From NCBI GenBank assembly GCA_039105265.1, contig JAPFFF010000019.1:372001-436000 (forward strand): a DNA stretch of 64,000 bases. Direction: 5' to 3'. The notes under the pieces are model-generated. The model saw only the letters and a list, made by a program, of their open reading frames with translations, did not search any database and had not been told where the DNA came from. How positions within the stretch are numbered: position 1 is the stretch's first letter; the number at the start of each line of letters is the position of its first letter. A program made the position numbers and the translations under genes. The stretch is from Tritrichomonas musculus. Taxonomy: Eukaryota; Parabasalia; Tritrichomonadida; Tritrichomonadidae. Below, piece by piece: positions 61,735-64,000 of this stretch.

Positions 61735-64000
61735 ATGACAAATCAAACTCTAAGTATATCATATGAATATCAAGGAATTTCGGTTACTTTTAAAGATCAA
61801 GATGCAAAGAAAGAATTTGAATTTTTAATTGAAATTTGTCAGGAAGTTGGAATTGATGAACCAAATATACAAACAATTCATCAATATTTTACAGAAAATC
61901 CAAATACAATAGAGGAAACAAATGAATTAATTTTATATACTCATTTAATGATAGAAACGTTAGCTTTAAAAGAACTTCATCTTGGTGATACTCTCGGATT
62001 AACATTAGATAATGTAAATGCTGAATATCAACAAAAAAGAGGAGATTTGATGAATTCGATAAAAGATATCAAAAAGAAAAAATCGGATAAATTTGAGGAA
62101 TTATTTATTAAATTTGATAGAAGTCATTATTTGCCAGTTGATCCAACAGATTATGATATATGTTTGAATTATAAAGAAACAAGAGAATTGTATGAATTGG
62201 TTCAACACGCTTTTCATATGGACCCAGGAAGAAAGTTAGATCAAGCTTTCGATGCAACTTTTCAATTAGGGGATCTCTATTATTATTCATTTAGCGGGAA
62301 ACCTTACAATCCTCTTTATATGAAATTTTACATAGCATTTATTCAACCATCTTGGGGCGAATTGAATAAACAGGTTTTAATAAGTTTATTGAATACTGAT
62401 GCAATTTTTGAGGTTTGTGATGCGTTAAATTCAAAAATATCAAGAACAATAATATATGAAAATAAAGGAACAAATGAACAACGTCAATTCCGATTCCTTC
62501 CGAAAGAAAGAATGGACATTCGAGCAGATGATTATATATCTTTAGCAGGAGCTGAACAAGACGGTGCAATGTATGTATTGAATAATCTAAAAGGAATTCT
62601 AACAGTTTTACAAAATTTGGAAAAAAATCATGAAAATGTTCAAACTTTATTCACAGTTGCTTTAATAAAATATATTCATTTTGAAAATAAAAACTGGTTT
62701 GATCCTTCAGTCTTTTCAAAATATTTGAATATTTTATTAACTGATTGTGAAAAGTTTAATGTAACCAATTATAATGACCTGGTTTATGGTGATAAATGGG
62801 ATGAAACGAGAAACTTTATTTTGCAAAAAGTATTACTTTGGAATAACGAACAAGATCAATGGACATTTAAGGCACAACTCAGACAAAAAGTGATTCATTC
62901 AATGGCACGACAAAAAGATATCAAAGATCTTTGTGAGAAATTATTAATGGAAAAGTTAACATTAGAATGCACCCCGATATCACCTGATAACGTACAAGAT
63001 CAAATGAAAATGTTGGAAGAAATAGTCGACAAGAAAGGGGTTGATATCGATGATAGATACACAACAATTTGTACCATGTTAATTCAAGAAATTGCGGAAA
63101 TCAATCCAGAAAGAGGTGCAGCTTTAATGAAAGGAAGTACAGACGAAAGAAATGTTGCCTTATTACATTTGAATATTTGGTATGTTATCCAAGATTACAT
63201 TCATAATACGACAACTCCAGAAGATATCCGAATAAAAAATTGTGTTGAGCAATTTAGACAATATCCATACTCGTCAAAAGCAATAGAAAATATAATGAAT
63301 AGTTACAACAAAAATGATAAAAATCAAGCTTATCGTCGAATAATTGGTGAAACTGCATATAATTTGTGTTTAATGAAAGCATATACTGGTGAAATAGGTT
63401 TGGATAAAGTGATAGATTTATTACCACAAATGTTTTCAAATTTAGATAAAGACATAAAACAAGAGTTACAAACATTTTTATCATCTGAACCCAATCTTGA
63501 CCAGGATCAAACGTTATTTATGATTGCAAATGACAAGTTATGGGAAACTCAAGTATCAATGGAGGAATTGTATGCAAATAACCCAGATATTATTAACATG
63601 ATGCACAAACAATGGATTGCTGAAAAAACAAAAAAAAGAGAAAAAATTTGGTTAGATGAGGCAAAAGCTGAAGAACAAGAAATTCAAAATGAAGCAGAAA
63701 ATCAAGAAATTTTAGAAGAAGGGGTTCAACCAATACAATTACCTGAACAAGAATTGAATCAAGGGTCAACGGATCAAGAAAGAGGAAATAACGATAATCA
63801 ATGGGAAAGATTTTTAGCTCAAACAAGAATCGAACAAAGAGACACTTGGCAACGTTATTTACAGGTTCTTCAAGATGAAAATCCATTTTTTAATAAAGAC
63901 AATATTGAAATAAATCAATTTATGAGTATAATTGATAGAGAATTTCATAATATAAATATGAATTCAATAAAACAACCAAGTGAAATAACCGCACAATTAA
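61735..64000 (+). CDS. Large helical protein of unknown function (3' end outside window)
   Basis: The frame is open from the ATG at 61735 to the window edge, giving at least 755 residues with no stop. The protein is largely helical and rich in Lys, Glu, Gln and Asn. The first 30 residues (SISYEYQGISVTF) look like a small beta segment. A Glu/Gln-rich low-complexity stretch lies near residues 640-700 (KAEEQEIQNEAENQEILEEG). No signal peptide, membrane span or catalytic motif is recognised. Codon use resembles the preceding coiled-coil gene. The close spacing and lack of any recognised family leave open whether this is a host gene pair or part of a larger mobile element continuing beyond the window. 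Confidence 0.75.
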   Translation, partial: MTNQTLSISYEYQGISVTFKDQDAKKEFEFLIEICQEVGIDEPNIQTIHQYFTENPNTIEETNELILYTHLMIETLALKELHLGDTLGLTLDNVNAEYQQKRGDLMNSIKDIKKKKSDKFEELFIKFDRSHYLPVDPTDYDICLNYKETRELYELVQHAFHMDPGRKLDQAFDATFQLGDLYYYSFSGKPYNPLYMKFYIAFIQPSWGELNKQVLISLLNTDAIFEVCDALNSKISRTIIYENKGTNEQRQFRFLPKERMDIRADDYISLAGAEQDGAMYVLNNLKGILTVLQNLEKNHENVQTLFTVALIKYIHFENKNWFDPSVFSKYLNILLTDCEKFNVTNYNDLVYGDKWDETRNFILQKVLLWNNEQDQWTFKAQLRQKVIHSMARQKDIKDLCEKLLMEKLTLECTPISPDNVQDQMKMLEEIVDKKGVDIDDRYTTICTMLIQEIAEINPERGAALMKGSTDERNVALLHLNIWYVIQDYIHNTTTPEDIRIKNCVEQFRQYPYSSKAIENIMNSYNKNDKNQAYRRIIGETAYNLCLMKAYTGEIGLDKVIDLLPQMFSNLDKDIKQELQTFLSSEPNLDQDQTLFMIANDKLWETQVSMEELYANNPDIINMMHKQWIAEKTKKREKIWLDEAKAEEQEIQNEAENQEILEEGVQPIQLPEQELNQGSTDQERGNNDNQWERFLAQTRIEQRDTWQRYLQVLQDENPFFNKDNIEINQFMSIIDREFHNINMNSIKQPSEITAQL

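Noticed and set aside
1-64000. tRNA, rRNA or snRNA genes
   Set aside because: I looked for GC-richer blocks with GTTCGA-type arms. The one GTTCGAAC (7949-7956) is the centre of a palindrome, and no cloverleaf was found.
1-64000. Spliceosomal introns
   Set aside because: All intact genes read through; no trichomonad-type 5' GTAYGT with a 3' ACTAACACACAG was seen at any frame change.

Overview
The window looks like nuclear DNA of a parabasalid protist, most like Trichomonas or Tritrichomonas. The DNA is very AT-rich. No gene needs an intron. Several genes have a trichomonad-type initiator (TCA[CT][TA]T[TC]-like) 10 to 40 bases before the ATG. The gene content fits this lineage: ABCA-type ABC transporters, a very large multi-membrane PAS-cyclase, a Rab GTPase, a Jac1/HscB co-chaperone with a hydrogenosome-like presequence, coiled-coil multigene-family proteins and P-like DNA transposons. 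The genus cannot be fixed from sequence alone.

Region by region. 1-7 kb: the 3' end of an unknown gene, a TMEM43-like membrane protein whose frame shifts near the C-terminus, and an intact ABCA transporter. 8-19 kb: a coiled-coil protein, a 1832-residue acidic low-complexity protein and a probable RRM protein, all on the minus strand. 19.5-22 kb: a decayed paralogue of the ABCA transporter. 22-26 kb: a short type II membrane protein followed by two abutting terminal-inverted-repeat (TIR) elements at TA sites. 26-31 kb: an adenylate cyclase. 31.5-34.8 kb: a Jac1/HscB gene and a 72-unit, 23-bp minisatellite, bracketed by two inverted copies of a GC-cored MITE. 38-42.2 kb: a P-like DNA transposon with a 14-bp TIR and an 8-bp target duplication, itself carrying a TTAA-flanked MITE. 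44-51 kb: a compact housekeeping block with Rab5-group GTPase, N-myristoyltransferase, a small two-TM protein (VMA21-like?) and a ULK4-like pseudokinase. 52-60 kb: a graveyard of mobile DNA, with a hAT-like MITE, a second P-like transposase remnant abutting a fossil virus-like (possibly Polinton) coding segment, nested TA elements with a GC-rich insert, and another hAT-like MITE. 60.6-64 kb: a secreted-protein gene divergent from two co-oriented unknown genes, the last running off the window.

The host genes share no single pathway. They cover membrane transport and signalling (ABCA, cyclase, Rab5-like, NMT), Fe-S cluster assembly (Jac1/HscB) and probable cytoskeletal or flagellar function (ULK4-like). 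The least ordinary material is the mobile DNA. At least five TIR families can be defined with target duplications or nesting from this window alone. A decamer TTCAAAAAGT/ACTTTTTGAA recurs both in promoter regions and inside mobile elements.
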